Positions 36,379-45,390 of a stretch of 64,000 nucleotides of DNA are shown here, piece by piece. Under the pieces are notes generated by a model, which made no database searches, was not told the origin of the DNA, and worked only from the letters and a program-made list of their open reading frames with translations. Position 1 is the stretch's first letter. The number at the start of each line of letters is the position of its first letter. Source of the stretch: Peribacillus frigoritolerans (lineage in GTDB: Bacteria; Bacillota; Bacilli; Bacillales; DSM-1321); NCBI RefSeq assembly GCF_030676415.1, contig NZ_JAUUTW010000023.1, forward strand, positions 1-64,000, written 5' to 3'. Made by a program: the position numbers and the translations under genes.

Positions 36379-38130
36379 TTATTTTAAGTCTTCAATCGAA
36401 TCAATATCGACGTAATCCGGTACGACCAGACCATTCTTTGTTCCTTTTAAGTTTGGTCCAAGGTCAACCATTTCAGCTTTATACTTATTATAGTATTCAA
36501 GATGTGTTCCCGGGAGCCATGCAGCCACCATTGCGTCCGCACTTCCGTTTGCAACGCCGGCAAACATTGGTCCGACTTCAACTTGACTTAATGTCACGTC
36601 ATAACCATTTTGCTCCAGAACCTTGCCAATCACATTCGTGCTGGCAATTTCAGTGTCCCATGCAACATAAACCAGTTTGATTTTTTCACCATTTCCTGAT
36701 TCAGCACCTTTGGTCCATTGGGATACTTTGTCCTGATTTTCCTTTATCCATTTTTCCGAAGCTTCTGTTGGAGACATCCCTTCAGAAATTTCGACCATTA
36801 CCTCTTCCATATCTTTTGTTTCCCAGTTGAATTGATCTAGAATTTTATATGCACCTGGTGCATCCTGTTCAAGTCCTTTTCTGGCAAGCGAATTGATATT
36901 TTCAGCCCCGCCGAAGGACTCATTAGGATCTTCGAGATATTTCAAGTCATATTTCGAGAACATCCAATGCGGTGACCATCCTGTAACGACGATCGGTTCT
37001 TTTTTATCAATCGCTTTTTTCAATTCAGCAACCATGGCCGCCGAAGACCCTTCAACCAACTTCCAATCATCCAGCTTATAATCATCTATAGCCGTATTAG
37101 TCAACTTCATCAATCCTGCTCCAGGTTCAATTCCGATGATTTCATAATTGGCTTTGGCAGCAAAACTATTTTTATCCCCGTTCACAGCCGTATCTTTTGT
37201 AAATGCACTGAATAGTGCAGTACCCACAACTAGTAAGGCCAGTATTGTAAAAATGATTTTCCTGCTAACGATATGTTCGTAAGCTGGTTTACGAAGGTTT
37301 TGCGTAATACGATCGAGAATGATTGCAATGATTACAATGGATAATCCTGCTTCAAATCCTTGTCCCACATTAATTTGGCTGACAGCCCTGTAGACATCCG
37401 CCCCAAGTCCGGGTGCTCCAACCAATGAGGCTGTAACAACCATGGATAGTGCCAGCATGATGCTTTGGTTGACTCCTGCCATAATCGTTGGAGTAGCCAA
37501 TGGTATTTGTACCTTGAATAGCTTTTGGCTGCTGGTTGAACCAAAGGCATCCGATGCTTCGATCAGATCATTAGGCACTTCTTGAATCCCAAGATTGGTC
37601 ATACGGATTGTCGGTGCGATTGCGAAAATGAATGACGCAATGATCCCCGGCACTACCCCTATTCCAAAGAATAAGATCGAAGGAATCAAATAAACGAATG
37701 CAGGCATTGTTTGCATGAAGTCCAAGATCGGGGTAACGATCTTACGCACCGTGTTATTTTGGGCACACCATATTCCGATCGGTATCCCGATCACTATCGT
37801 TAAGACTCCTGACAATATAACGATAGCCAGTGTTTGGATGCTTGATTCCCAATAACCAAGATTATCGATCAATAGTAAGCTGATGAATGTAAATATCCCC
37901 AAGGGCCACCTGCTTGTATAGGTAACCAGAAGGGTTAGGACTATAATTAACACGATGGAAGGTCCAGCACTCATTACATCGACCAGGATATCCAGTAGTC
38001 CCTCGATTACATTCGTAATAAGTGTAAATAATCCAGCAAATACAATAGTTATCCAATCCACTAAAGAATCAACCCAAGCTCCTAGTGGGATTTTCGGCAT
38101 ATTCATTGAATTATTCACTCTCCATTTCAT
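36379..38130 (-). CDS. opuABC: Glycine betaine ABC transporter, permease fused to binding protein
   Basis: Osmoprotectant importer subunit of 583 aa that joins two parts. The N-terminal half (to about 300) is a ProW-type permease with several helices and the ATPase-contact loop (DLIEASDAFGSTSSQKLFKVQIPLA). The C-terminal half (about 330-583) is a ProX/OpuAC-type betaine-binding domain (KIKLVYVAWDTEIASTNVIG and repeated aromatic residues). B. subtilis OpuA encodes these as two proteins, whereas Lactococcus OpuABC is fused as here. It overlaps the ATPase gene by 20 nt. Confidence 0.93.
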   Translation of the reverse strand: MKWRVNNSMNMPKIPLGAWVDSLVDWITIVFAGLFTLITNVIEGLLDILVDVMSAGPSIVLIIVLTLLVTYTSRWPLGIFTFISLLLIDNLGYWESSIQTLAIVILSGVLTIVIGIPIGIWCAQNNTVRKIVTPILDFMQTMPAFVYLIPSILFFGIGVVPGIIASFIFAIAPTIRMTNLGIQEVPNDLIEASDAFGSTSSQKLFKVQIPLATPTIMAGVNQSIMLALSMVVTASLVGAPGLGADVYRAVSQINVGQGFEAGLSIVIIAIILDRITQNLRKPAYEHIVSRKIIFTILALLVVGTALFSAFTKDTAVNGDKNSFAAKANYEIIGIEPGAGLMKLTNTAIDDYKLDDWKLVEGSSAAMVAELKKAIDKKEPIVVTGWSPHWMFSKYDLKYLEDPNESFGGAENINSLARKGLEQDAPGAYKILDQFNWETKDMEEVMVEISEGMSPTEASEKWIKENQDKVSQWTKGAESGNGEKIKLVYVAWDTEIASTNVIGKVLEQNGYDVTLSQVEVGPMFAGVANGSADAMVAAWLPGTHLEYYNKYKAEMVDLGPNLKGTKNGLVVPDYVDIDSIEDLK

Positions 38131-39319
38131 TCAAGGAATCTTTATTTCCTGCCAAAGCACCGATAACGGCACCGCGAAGCAGAATTCCTTTAATTCTGTT
38201 CTGATCATCGATGACTGAGATTGGCAAGCTTGAAGTAGCCATCACATCCATGAGGTTTCCAAGTAATTCATCCTCTTTTACAGTTGGGATATCGGTTGAC
38301 ATCACTTCAGAGATCGATTGGTTATTGCTCATTGCCTGACGAGCCTGTTCAGCAGTCACGGCCCCCAATAACTTCTGCTTTCTATCCACAACAAAAATGC
38401 TGGAATACCCTTGTTTGCGCATGATTTCCAAGGCAACCCTCGGACCTCTGTCCACCGCGATCTTCTCTGGGCGTATCATCACATGAGATGCTGTCAATAC
38501 TTTTGATAGGTCAACATCTTCCACAAACTTCTCGACGAATTCATTGGCTGGATTCATCATGATTTGTTCAGGGGTTCCTAATTGAATTACACTTCCATCT
38601 TTCATAAGGGCAATTCTATCCCCGATTCTTAATGCTTCATCAAGATCATGGGTAATGAAAATGATCGTTTTTTTGTACTGATCTTGGATTTGAATCAGTT
38701 CATCCTGCATATCCTTACGAATCAATGGATCAAGGGCACTGAAGGCTTCATCCATCAATAGGATATCCGTATCACTTGCGAGTGCACGGGCTAACCCAAC
38801 CCTTTGCTGCATTCCGCCGCTAAGCTGTGATGGCAGCTGATTTTCGTAGCCTTTCAATCCAACGGCCTCAAGAGCCTTCATCGCATTTTCATGACGTTTT
38901 GCTGGATCCACTTTTTGAATTTCGAGCCCAAATTCAGCGTTTTCCAATATCGTTTTATGCGGAAATAAAGCAAAGTTCTGAAATACCATGCTTATTTTCT
39001 TTTGTCTGACTTCCCTTAACCTGGCAGCGTTCATCTTCACGATATCTTCATCATCAATTAAGATTTCACCCAAAGTGGGATCGATCAAACGATTGAACAT
39101 GCGGATCAAAGTGGATTTCCCGCTTCCTGATAGGCCCATGATGACAAAAATCTCGCCGGGATAAATCTCGAAATTAACATTATTCACACCGACCGTTTGT
39201 CCCGTTTCTTTCAAGATTTCTTTTTTCGTTTTGCCTTGCTTCAATAAGTCTGTTGCTGCTTTTGGAGATTTGCCAAAAATTTTCGAGACATTTCTGACTT
39301 CTACATTCGGCTTCATCAA
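38111..39319 (-). CDS. opuAA: Glycine betaine ABC transporter ATPase
   Basis: Cytoplasmic ATPase of 402 aa energising the betaine importer. It has Walker A GLSGSGKST, signature LSGGMQQRVGLARAL, Walker B ILLMDEAFSALD and the H-loop THDLDEA. The C-terminal third carries two CBS domains (EIMRKQGYSSIFVVD and TSSLPISVIDDQNRIKGIL), which in OpuA sense ionic strength or cyclic-di-AMP. It is the first gene of a two-gene operon. Betaine rather than choline specificity comes from its fused partner. Confidence 0.94.
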   Translation of the reverse strand: MMKPNVEVRNVSKIFGKSPKAATDLLKQGKTKKEILKETGQTVGVNNVNFEIYPGEIFVIMGLSGSGKSTLIRMFNRLIDPTLGEILIDDEDIVKMNAARLREVRQKKISMVFQNFALFPHKTILENAEFGLEIQKVDPAKRHENAMKALEAVGLKGYENQLPSQLSGGMQQRVGLARALASDTDILLMDEAFSALDPLIRKDMQDELIQIQDQYKKTIIFITHDLDEALRIGDRIALMKDGSVIQLGTPEQIMMNPANEFVEKFVEDVDLSKVLTASHVMIRPEKIAVDRGPRVALEIMRKQGYSSIFVVDRKQKLLGAVTAEQARQAMSNNQSISEVMSTDIPTVKEDELLGNLMDVMATSSLPISVIDDQNRIKGILLRGAVIGALAGNKDSLNEMESE

Positions 39320-39584
39320 GTCACCTCATTCTAATAGTTGCCCATATGATATTCAGTTTTGCTGAATTCCCCCGTTTTATGCGAGTGATGATTATTAATG
39401 CACAAGTATCTTGAAATAACCGAAATTCTACCCCATTACTTTTTCTTCAAAAAAAAGCGGAAGTGACACTTATTCAGTGGCACAGGGCATAACGTGCATA
39501 GAAAAATAATCTATATTTATTATTCCCAAGAAGTAATTCTTTACTTGGATTATATTATGTGTGATAAATTGAGCATTTCAAGTA

Positions 39585-39723
39585 GGAAAAAAGAGGTGCA
39601 ATCACAACTGAGGAAACTAGCAGGCACAACATATACCAACTGTAATATAAACGATTTCCACTTAGAGTTTTGTCCAGATGATGGACTTACGACTACCCTC
39701 TAAAGTACTTCATTTCCTTAACC
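39585..39723 (+). repeat. Duplicated element, copy 1
   Basis: Shares with copy 2 the blocks AAAAGAGGTGCAAT, ACAACTGAGGAAACTA, CAGGCACA, ATATACCAACTG and, at the end, TAAAGTACTTCATT. It contains a hairpin GTCCA-GATGA-TGGAC at 39672-39686. Indels between the copies are not multiples of three, so it is probably not coding. Confidence 0.65.
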
Positions 39724-39814
39724 AGGTGGAATGATACTTGCAGTGCAGTATAACACCAAAACGCATAGAAATATGATTATGGGATTCCCAATATGTCTAA
39801 TTTGAGCTCTGCAG

Positions 39815-39957
39815 GGAAAAGAGGTGCAATACAACTGAGGAAACTAACAGGCACAGCATATACCAACTGAAATATAATGGTTTTTTATTTTAGGGTTTTG
39901 TTCAGTCACAGCACACGGACTGAACCTGTATCCCTAAAGTACTTCATTACCTTAACA
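39815..39957 (+). repeat. Duplicated element, copy 2
   Basis: Second copy of the element at 39585. At the matching position it also has a hairpin, but with different bases: GTTCAGT and ACTGAAC at 39900-39925. A stem kept in place while its sequence changed hints at a structured RNA or protein-binding element. Confidence 0.65.
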
Positions 39958-40285
39958 AAGAATGAATATAAGTTCAAATGATGTGGGACGGAATTCTTGC
40001 CTAAAAAGCCCATTTACGCCATCGATTCTAAAGGTTCCGGAAGACTCTAAAAACCTTGATATACCAACACTTTGGCTTCCTATAATCATAAACGCCCATC
40101 ATCCGCCACAAATTTTTTTCAGTTTTTTTTAAACCCTAAATGATCCAGAAAAAGGGAAAAGCTATTTTCAGTCATAAATAACAGGTAAATTTAAGCGGTT
40201 CCGGATCTGGAAAGATTGGAATTTGTTACTTTTTTTATAGGTTATGTTTTATGCAGGCATACATGAAAATGTGTCACATATACAG

Positions 40286-40322
40286 AAAAAAAACCTTGAA
40301 ACAACTAATTCATTTCAAGGTT
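40286..40322 (-). terminator. Terminator after the amino acid permease
   Basis: On the minus strand AACCTTGAAA and TTTCAAGGTT form a 10-bp stem followed by TTTTTT, 21 nt after the stop. Confidence 0.88.
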
Positions 40323-40343
40323 AATGCATATTATCGATACATA

Positions 40344-41834
40344 CTAATTGGCATTCCTATGTTCATCAAAATCAATTTGGCATTCCTCTAGCGGAGTTAC
40401 TTTTGTTTTCTTAATGAACTTATATCCAAGCCACATCACCAGAAAGAATGGGATGCCAAGATAGGCAGCGAACACACTAGCCCAGTTAATGTCATCGCCC
40501 ATAAAGGCCTGATAGTTTTGCGCCAATAATACGAAAAAGCAAAGAGCAAAGGAAAATATCGGTCCGAAAGGGAACCATTTGGACTTATAGGGAAGATCGT
40601 CCAGTGAATACCCTTGTGCAATATAGGCTTTTCTAAACCGGTAATGGCTTGCCGCTATACCCAGCCAAAATATAAATCCAGTGACCCCAACCGCATTCAT
40701 AAGCCAAATATAAATAACTCCATCACCAAAAATGGAAGCAAAAAAGGCCAACATCCCTACAAGTGAAGTGACAACCAGTCCCCAAATGGGAACGCCGCGC
40801 TTGTTAAGCTTCCCAAAAATACGCGGTGCCAGCCCTTCTTTTGCCATTGAGTACAACATTCGGCTTGTCACGTAAAGACTCGAATTACCAGCGGATAATA
40901 CGGCTGTCAAAATGATGGCATTCATCACGGAAGCAGCGAATGCCAGTCCCACTTTTTCAAACACCATCGTAAACGGGCTAACCATGATCGTGTGCCCCTG
41001 CAGACTGCCATTCGTATAAGGAACGATCAATCCAATAACAAGTATGGCCAGGATGTAAAAGAGGAAGATTCTCCAAAAAATGCTGCGCACTGCACGTGGT
41101 ACATTTTTTGCCGGGTTTTCACTTTCACCGGCTGCCACACCGACTATTTCTGTACCTTGAAAAGAAAATCCAGCAGCAATGAAAATACCCAATGTTGCCA
41201 AAAAACCACCGGCAAACGGAGCGTCACCAACTGTGAAGTTTTTAAAACCAATCGCCTCTCCGTTCATAATTCCGAATATCATCAATATTCCGACAACGAT
41301 AAAAATGATGATGGTTGCCACTTTAATGAGGGAAAACCAATATTCCCCTTCGCCATACCCTTTAACAGATACGTAATTCAATAAGAATATCAAAACTAAG
41401 AACAAAGAACTCCATAAAAAAGACGAGCTGTCAGGAAACCAAAACTTCATTACCATCGTTGCGGCAGATAGTTCCGCGGCAAGAGTCATCGCCCAAGTGA
41501 ACCAATAGTTCCAACCAAGCGCAAACCCTAATGCCGGATCGATGAAACGCGTAGCATAGGTACTGAAAGCTCCGCTGACTGGCATAAATGATGCCAGTTC
41601 TCCAAGGCTTGTCATAATAAAATAAACCATTATACCAATTACGGTGTAAGCGACCAAAGCACCGCCAGGCCCTGCAGAGTGAATGGCTGGACCGCTTCCG
41701 AGAAACAGCCCTGTTCCAATTGCACCGCCCAGCGAAATCATCGTAAGGTGGCGAGCTTTTAGCTTTCTTTGTAAAGTATTTGACGGCTGGTTTTGTTCAT
41801 TTATGACAGGTGGTTGCAATTGCCGATTTTCCAA
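40344..41834 (-). CDS. APC-superfamily amino acid permease, possibly for histidine
   Basis: Membrane transporter of 496 aa with the N-terminal signature HLTMISLGGAIGTGLFLGSG and about 12 helices. It is strongly similar to the permease at 28136-29614, so the two are paralogs. Its place downstream of hutP-hutH on the same strand suggests histidine import, although 260 nt and a hairpin separate it from hutH. The substrate is inferred from context only. Confidence 0.88.
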   Translation of the reverse strand: MENRQLQPPVINEQNQPSNTLQRKLKARHLTMISLGGAIGTGLFLGSGPAIHSAGPGGALVAYTVIGIMVYFIMTSLGELASFMPVSGAFSTYATRFIDPALGFALGWNYWFTWAMTLAAELSAATMVMKFWFPDSSSFLWSSLFLVLIFLLNYVSVKGYGEGEYWFSLIKVATIIIFIVVGILMIFGIMNGEAIGFKNFTVGDAPFAGGFLATLGIFIAAGFSFQGTEIVGVAAGESENPAKNVPRAVRSIFWRIFLFYILAILVIGLIVPYTNGSLQGHTIMVSPFTMVFEKVGLAFAASVMNAIILTAVLSAGNSSLYVTSRMLYSMAKEGLAPRIFGKLNKRGVPIWGLVVTSLVGMLAFFASIFGDGVIYIWLMNAVGVTGFIFWLGIAASHYRFRKAYIAQGYSLDDLPYKSKWFPFGPIFSFALCFFVLLAQNYQAFMGDDINWASVFAAYLGIPFFLVMWLGYKFIKKTKVTPLEECQIDFDEHRNAN

Positions 41835-41999
41835 ATTAGATTCCCCTCCAAAAATGCATATTTAATCTAGCACGAATAGGTAAAGTCGATCATTCCATCA
41901 ATAGTCATTTCCTGCATTTATTACTATTTCAAGGTCATTTTCTCTAATGCTGAGACCTTTTTGGATTTCTGGGATCTATGTAGCATTTATATAACGATG

Positions 42000-42039
42000 T
42001 TAGGCTTAAAAGCCCAAGTCAAAGGGCTATAAGCCTAAC
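42000..42039. terminator. Inverted repeat between hutH and the permease
   Basis: TTAGGCTT-AAA-AGCCC and GGGCT-AT-AAGCCTAA form a long stem. It lacks a clear U-run on the minus strand, so it may be a weak terminator or a processing site. Confidence 0.5.
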
Positions 42040-42095
42040 GTTTATTGAAAAAAGAAACACCGTTTTTTTAAGATTCGGATATTCCGCACTTCCTA

Positions 42096-43613
42096 TTATG
42101 CGGTAGGTAGACTCCTATGAATAAAAGAATTCCAATCGATTTGAAGTAACCAGCTTGCCGTTGCTTCAATATCTTTTGAAAAGATACGATCTTGTGTAAT
42201 GCTTGGAATGAGCTTTCTTGCTTCCGTATAAAACTCTTTTGTAAACGGAGCCATCTTTTCTATTCCGCGGTATTCCACCGCCTGTAAGGCACAAATGAGC
42301 TCAATCGCCAAAACGCGGCGAACGTTTTGAATGATTTGATGGGCGTGTCGGGACCCAATCGTTCCCATGCTTACATGATCTTCCTGGTTCGCTGAAGATG
42401 GGATGGAATCAACACTTGCAGGATGTGCGAGTGTTTTATTCTCAGAAACGAGTGAAGCTGCACAATATTGCATGATCATCGCTCCCGACTGCAAGCCAGG
42501 TGACGGACTTAAGAATGGCGGTAAATCATTCAGCTGAGGATTGACAAGTCGCTCAATGCGGCGCTCTGAAATGTTCGCAAGTTCGGCAACAGCGATTTTC
42601 ATGAAGTCCATCGCAAATGCAATCGGCTGGCCATGGAAGTTCCCCCCTGAAATAACCTTTTCCCCATCGTCAAAAATAAGCGGATTATCCGTCGCAGCAT
42701 TCATTTCGATTTCCAATTTTTCTTTTACATAATCAAGAGTTTGCCATGATGCCCCATGCACTTGCGGGATGCAGCGGAGCGAATAAGCATCCTGTACCCG
42801 TAGTTCTCCTTGCTTTGTGATGAGCTGGCTGCCGCTGATCATGCGGCTAATCCGTTCCGCGACCTCTGTTTGCTGGCGGTAACCGCGTGCTAGATGAACA
42901 TCCGGATCAAAGGCATCTTCAATGCCGCGTAATCCCTCTAAAGTCAGTGAAGCAATCGCTTCAGTTTGATGGGCCAGCTGTTCAGCTTCAATGTAATTTA
43001 CGAGGCCCATCCCAGTCATGGCCTGTGTTCCGTTAATTAATGCAAGACCTTCTTTTGCTTTAAGTGTCACTGGAAGAATGCCTTCTTTCGATAAAGCTAC
43101 AATGGCCTCCATTCGCTCTCCTTTATAAAACACTTCCCCTTCTCCCATCAATACTAGCGCCAAATGGGAAAGCGGCGCCAAGTCCCCACTTGCGCCAAGA
43201 GAACCTTGCTGAGGGATGACCGGGTGGATATGAGCATTCAAAAGATCGATCAAACGTTCAATGACGACAGGACGGACGCCGGAAAACCCTTTTAATAGTG
43301 CATTGGCACGGAGAAGGACCATAGCTCTCGAAACCACCTCAGGAAACGGTTCCCCGACTCCGCACGCATGGGAATGAATCAAATTCCACTGTAGCTGCTC
43401 TGCGTCCTCTGCATCAATCAAAACATCACTGAACTTTCCAAAACCTGTTGTGATGCCATAGACGACTTTCTTTTGTTTCACGATATTTTCAACCGCTTCC
43501 CGGCTCTTTTCCACTTTCTTAACACTCTCGGCTGAAGCAGAGACAAATGCCTCCCCATACAATACTTTTTTCGCTTCTTCAATCGTTAAAGTTTGACCCG
43601 TTAACATAATCAT
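42096..43613 (-). CDS. hutH: Histidine ammonia-lyase
   Basis: Deaminates histidine to urocanate, the first step of histidine breakdown. The 505-aa enzyme has the Ala-Ser-Gly triad that forms the MIO cofactor in [17 protein letters not shown] (about residues 140-146), and other family blocks ([32 protein letters not shown]). The ATG at 43613 follows GGGGTGCAGG; the frame is open 10 codons further upstream. hutP lies directly before it, with a HutP-type leader between. hutU, hutI and hutG are not next to it, unlike in B. subtilis. Confidence 0.96.
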   Translation of the reverse strand: MIMLTGQTLTIEEAKKVLYGEAFVSASAESVKKVEKSREAVENIVKQKKVVYGITTGFGKFSDVLIDAEDAEQLQWNLIHSHACGVGEPFPEVVSRAMVLLRANALLKGFSGVRPVVIERLIDLLNAHIHPVIPQQGSLGASGDLAPLSHLALVLMGEGEVFYKGERMEAIVALSKEGILPVTLKAKEGLALINGTQAMTGMGLVNYIEAEQLAHQTEAIASLTLEGLRGIEDAFDPDVHLARGYRQQTEVAERISRMISGSQLITKQGELRVQDAYSLRCIPQVHGASWQTLDYVKEKLEIEMNAATDNPLIFDDGEKVISGGNFHGQPIAFAMDFMKIAVAELANISERRIERLVNPQLNDLPPFLSPSPGLQSGAMIMQYCAASLVSENKTLAHPASVDSIPSSANQEDHVSMGTIGSRHAHQIIQNVRRVLAIELICALQAVEYRGIEKMAPFTKEFYTEARKLIPSITQDRIFSKDIEATASWLLQIDWNSFIHRSLPTA

Positions 43614-43649
43614 TTCCTGCACCCCTATTCTTTTTTTAAACAAACAAAA

Positions 43650-43713
43650 GGAGGCCGTATCGACAGACTTATCCAGTCTTTCAATACAGCCCCCTATTTC
43701 ACTAAATAACTAT
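43650..43713 (-). promoter_or_regulatory. HutP-responsive terminator between hutP and hutH
   Basis: On the minus strand three UAG triplets stand at exact 8-nt spacing (complement CTA at 43711, 43703 and 43695), leading into a long hairpin GGGGGCTGTAT...ATACGGCCTCC followed by TTTTGTTTGTTT. HutP with histidine binds regularly spaced UAG/NAG triplets and opens this kind of terminator. The hutP gene directly upstream supports this. Confidence 0.82.
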
Positions 43714-43727
43714 AGGCTTTTAATTAT

Positions 43728-44177
43728 TTAAATGTGGTTAATTCCCAAGCCAACGGCTTCATGTTCAAATCCCCGAACCGGTGCCCCAATCGTTCCATAC
43801 ACGGCGACTGCAATCCATTCACCTTCGTCCCCGCTTTTAAACGGCCTGCCCCGGACGATTGCAAACCGAAGGCCCGCAGTCCTCAAAAGACCGCCAAGTT
43901 CGACTTGGCCGCGTGTCACTCCTTGGAGTGCTTCGAGAATCGCATGATACAGCGCATGCATATCACGATACATATCGGGATTGACTAACCCAAGTCTTTT
44001 CGCTGATGTCTCAATGGCCGCAACTATTTTCTGCAGCTCCATTGAACCGACTTTACCTTTTCCATAAAGCCAATCCATCCGCTTTAGATTATTAGTCAAT
44101 ATGACTTCTTCCTCTTCGTCCGCAAACGCGTACATGATTGCATGGCGCCCGATTCTTCTGTCGAATTCCTTTGTCAT
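43728..44177 (-). CDS. hutP: HutP antiterminator of histidine utilisation
   Basis: Hexameric RNA-binding protein that, with histidine and a metal ion, allows transcription into the hut genes. The 149-aa sequence matches B. subtilis HutP closely in the second half ([60 protein letters not shown]), including His residues of the metal/histidine site. The ATG at 44177 follows AAGAGGT; the open frame starts 11 codons upstream. A cre-like site lies about 50 nt upstream. Confidence 0.95.
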   Translation of the reverse strand: MTKEFDRRIGRHAIMYAFADEEEEVILTNNLKRMDWLYGKGKVGSMELQKIVAAIETSAKRLGLVNPDMYRDMHALYHAILEALQGVTRGQVELGGLLRTAGLRFAIVRGRPFKSGDEGEWIAVAVYGTIGAPVRGFEHEAVGLGINHI

Positions 44178-44227
44178 GCAGGTACCTCTTTTACAATTTT
44201 CTAAATACACTAATAACTAAATATCAT

Positions 44228-44241
44228 TGTAAGCGGATACA
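44228..44241. promoter_or_regulatory. Catabolite-responsive element (cre) before hutP
   Basis: TGTAAGCGGATACA matches the CcpA-binding consensus TGWAANCGNTNWCA at all but one fixed position. It is placed to allow carbon catabolite repression, as known for hut in B. subtilis. Confidence 0.7.
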
Positions 44242-44487
44242 AGCTATTCGGTCAACATATTTTTTAAAATATTTCTTTTTGGGGATGATTTATAACACCC
44301 CAATGCTGCTATCTACCGCACAGTTTTCATTAATATCCTTTGAAAATTAGCCATTATGCAAAAAAGCTCATCCTCATTAACGTCCTGGAAAATGGGCTTT
44401 TTTTCTGAAACTTTTCTGTACTTCTCCATACTATATTAAATGTTTTTCACGAGTAAGTAGATAAAATACGGCGCTCCTAAAATCGAA

Positions 44488-45290
44488 CGATAATCCCCAC
44501 CTGAAATTGGTTGATATGTTTCCGGATATCCATGATGTCAGGGATGCAATCGAAGTTGATCATGTAAAAGGTGATGTAGTTTTTGAAAGATGTTTCTTTT
44601 GGCTATGAAGCGAACAGAACGATACTAAAAGATATCTCATTTTCTGTAACCGCAGGTAACACGATCGCATTGGTAGGTGCTTCAGGTGGTGTTAAAACAA
44701 CATTATGCAGCTTGCTGCCCCGCTTCTACGATATCCTGTCAGGCAGTATTCAAATTGATGGCATCGATATCCGGAACTACAAATTGACTTCATTAAGAAA
44801 ACATATCGGTATCGTAAAACAAGATGTTTTTTGATTTGATGGGACGATTCGGGATAACATCATGTACGGCAATACCGTGGCAACCGACGCCCAATTGAAC
44901 CAAGTCATCGAAGATGCTCAATTAAATGACTTGATCGAACAATTGCCCGAAGGCTTGGAAACGTTGAGTGGAGGAACGTGGAGTGAAATTATCGGGAGGG
45001 CAAAAGCAGCGTGTCTCGATTGCTCGTATATTCCTGAAGAACCCACCGATATTAATCCTTGATTAAGCCACTTCCGCTCTGGACACCGCGACTGAAAAAG
45101 CAGTTCAGAAAGCTTTGGAACGACTCTCGATAAATCGGACTACACTTGTCATTGCACATAGATTAGCGACAATTAAACATGCCGATCGCATCATCGTTGT
45201 TCAAAATGGGGAAATCATCGAACAAGGTGCCTATGATAATTTGCTCCATCAAGACGGATCATATTAAAATCTGATCCTTGCCCAAACTGT
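44488..45290 (+). pseudogene. Broken ABC exporter (ATPase half) gene
   Basis: The plus strand holds a degraded nucleotide-binding domain in several frames. It begins DMFPDIHDVRDAIEVDHVKG, shifts frame at about 44583 into DVSFGYEANRTILKDISFSV, and has a damaged Walker A (GASGGVKTT, Val for the usual Gly/Ser). A stop follows IGIVKQDVF at 44834, and the signature region [19 protein letters not shown] is scrambled. A later frame still spells the [16 protein letters not shown]-type Walker B/D-loop and [16 protein letters not shown]. The membrane domain is absent. It is a 3' fragment of an MsbA/LmrA-type exporter. Confidence 0.85.
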
Positions 45291-45340
45291 ATAGAATAAA
45301 GCTTGGCTGAAAGAAATCCAGACAGTCTGATATAACAAAA

Positions 45341-45369
45341 AAGGCCTCCCGACATGAATGGGAGGCCTT
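45341..45369 (-). terminator. Terminator after the serine hydrolase gene
   Basis: AAGGCCTCCC and GGGAGGCCTT form a perfect 10-bp stem followed on the minus strand by TTTTTTGTTAT. Related hairpins occur at 51558 and 56661. Confidence 0.88.
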
Positions 45370-45390
45370 AAACTTTATGGAGATATACAT

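Larger units (their letters stand above)
39320..40285. other. Gene-free region with duplicated element
   Basis: About 960 nt with no credible protein gene. It holds the opuA promoter region and two related copies of a roughly 140-nt element (39585-39723 and 39815-39957, listed separately). The rest is AT-rich with short inverted repeats only. Confidence 0.5.

Noticed and set aside
39494-39703. Plus-strand 69-aa open frame
   Set aside because: It runs through the duplicated element, and the second copy breaks the frame; no ribosome site of note.
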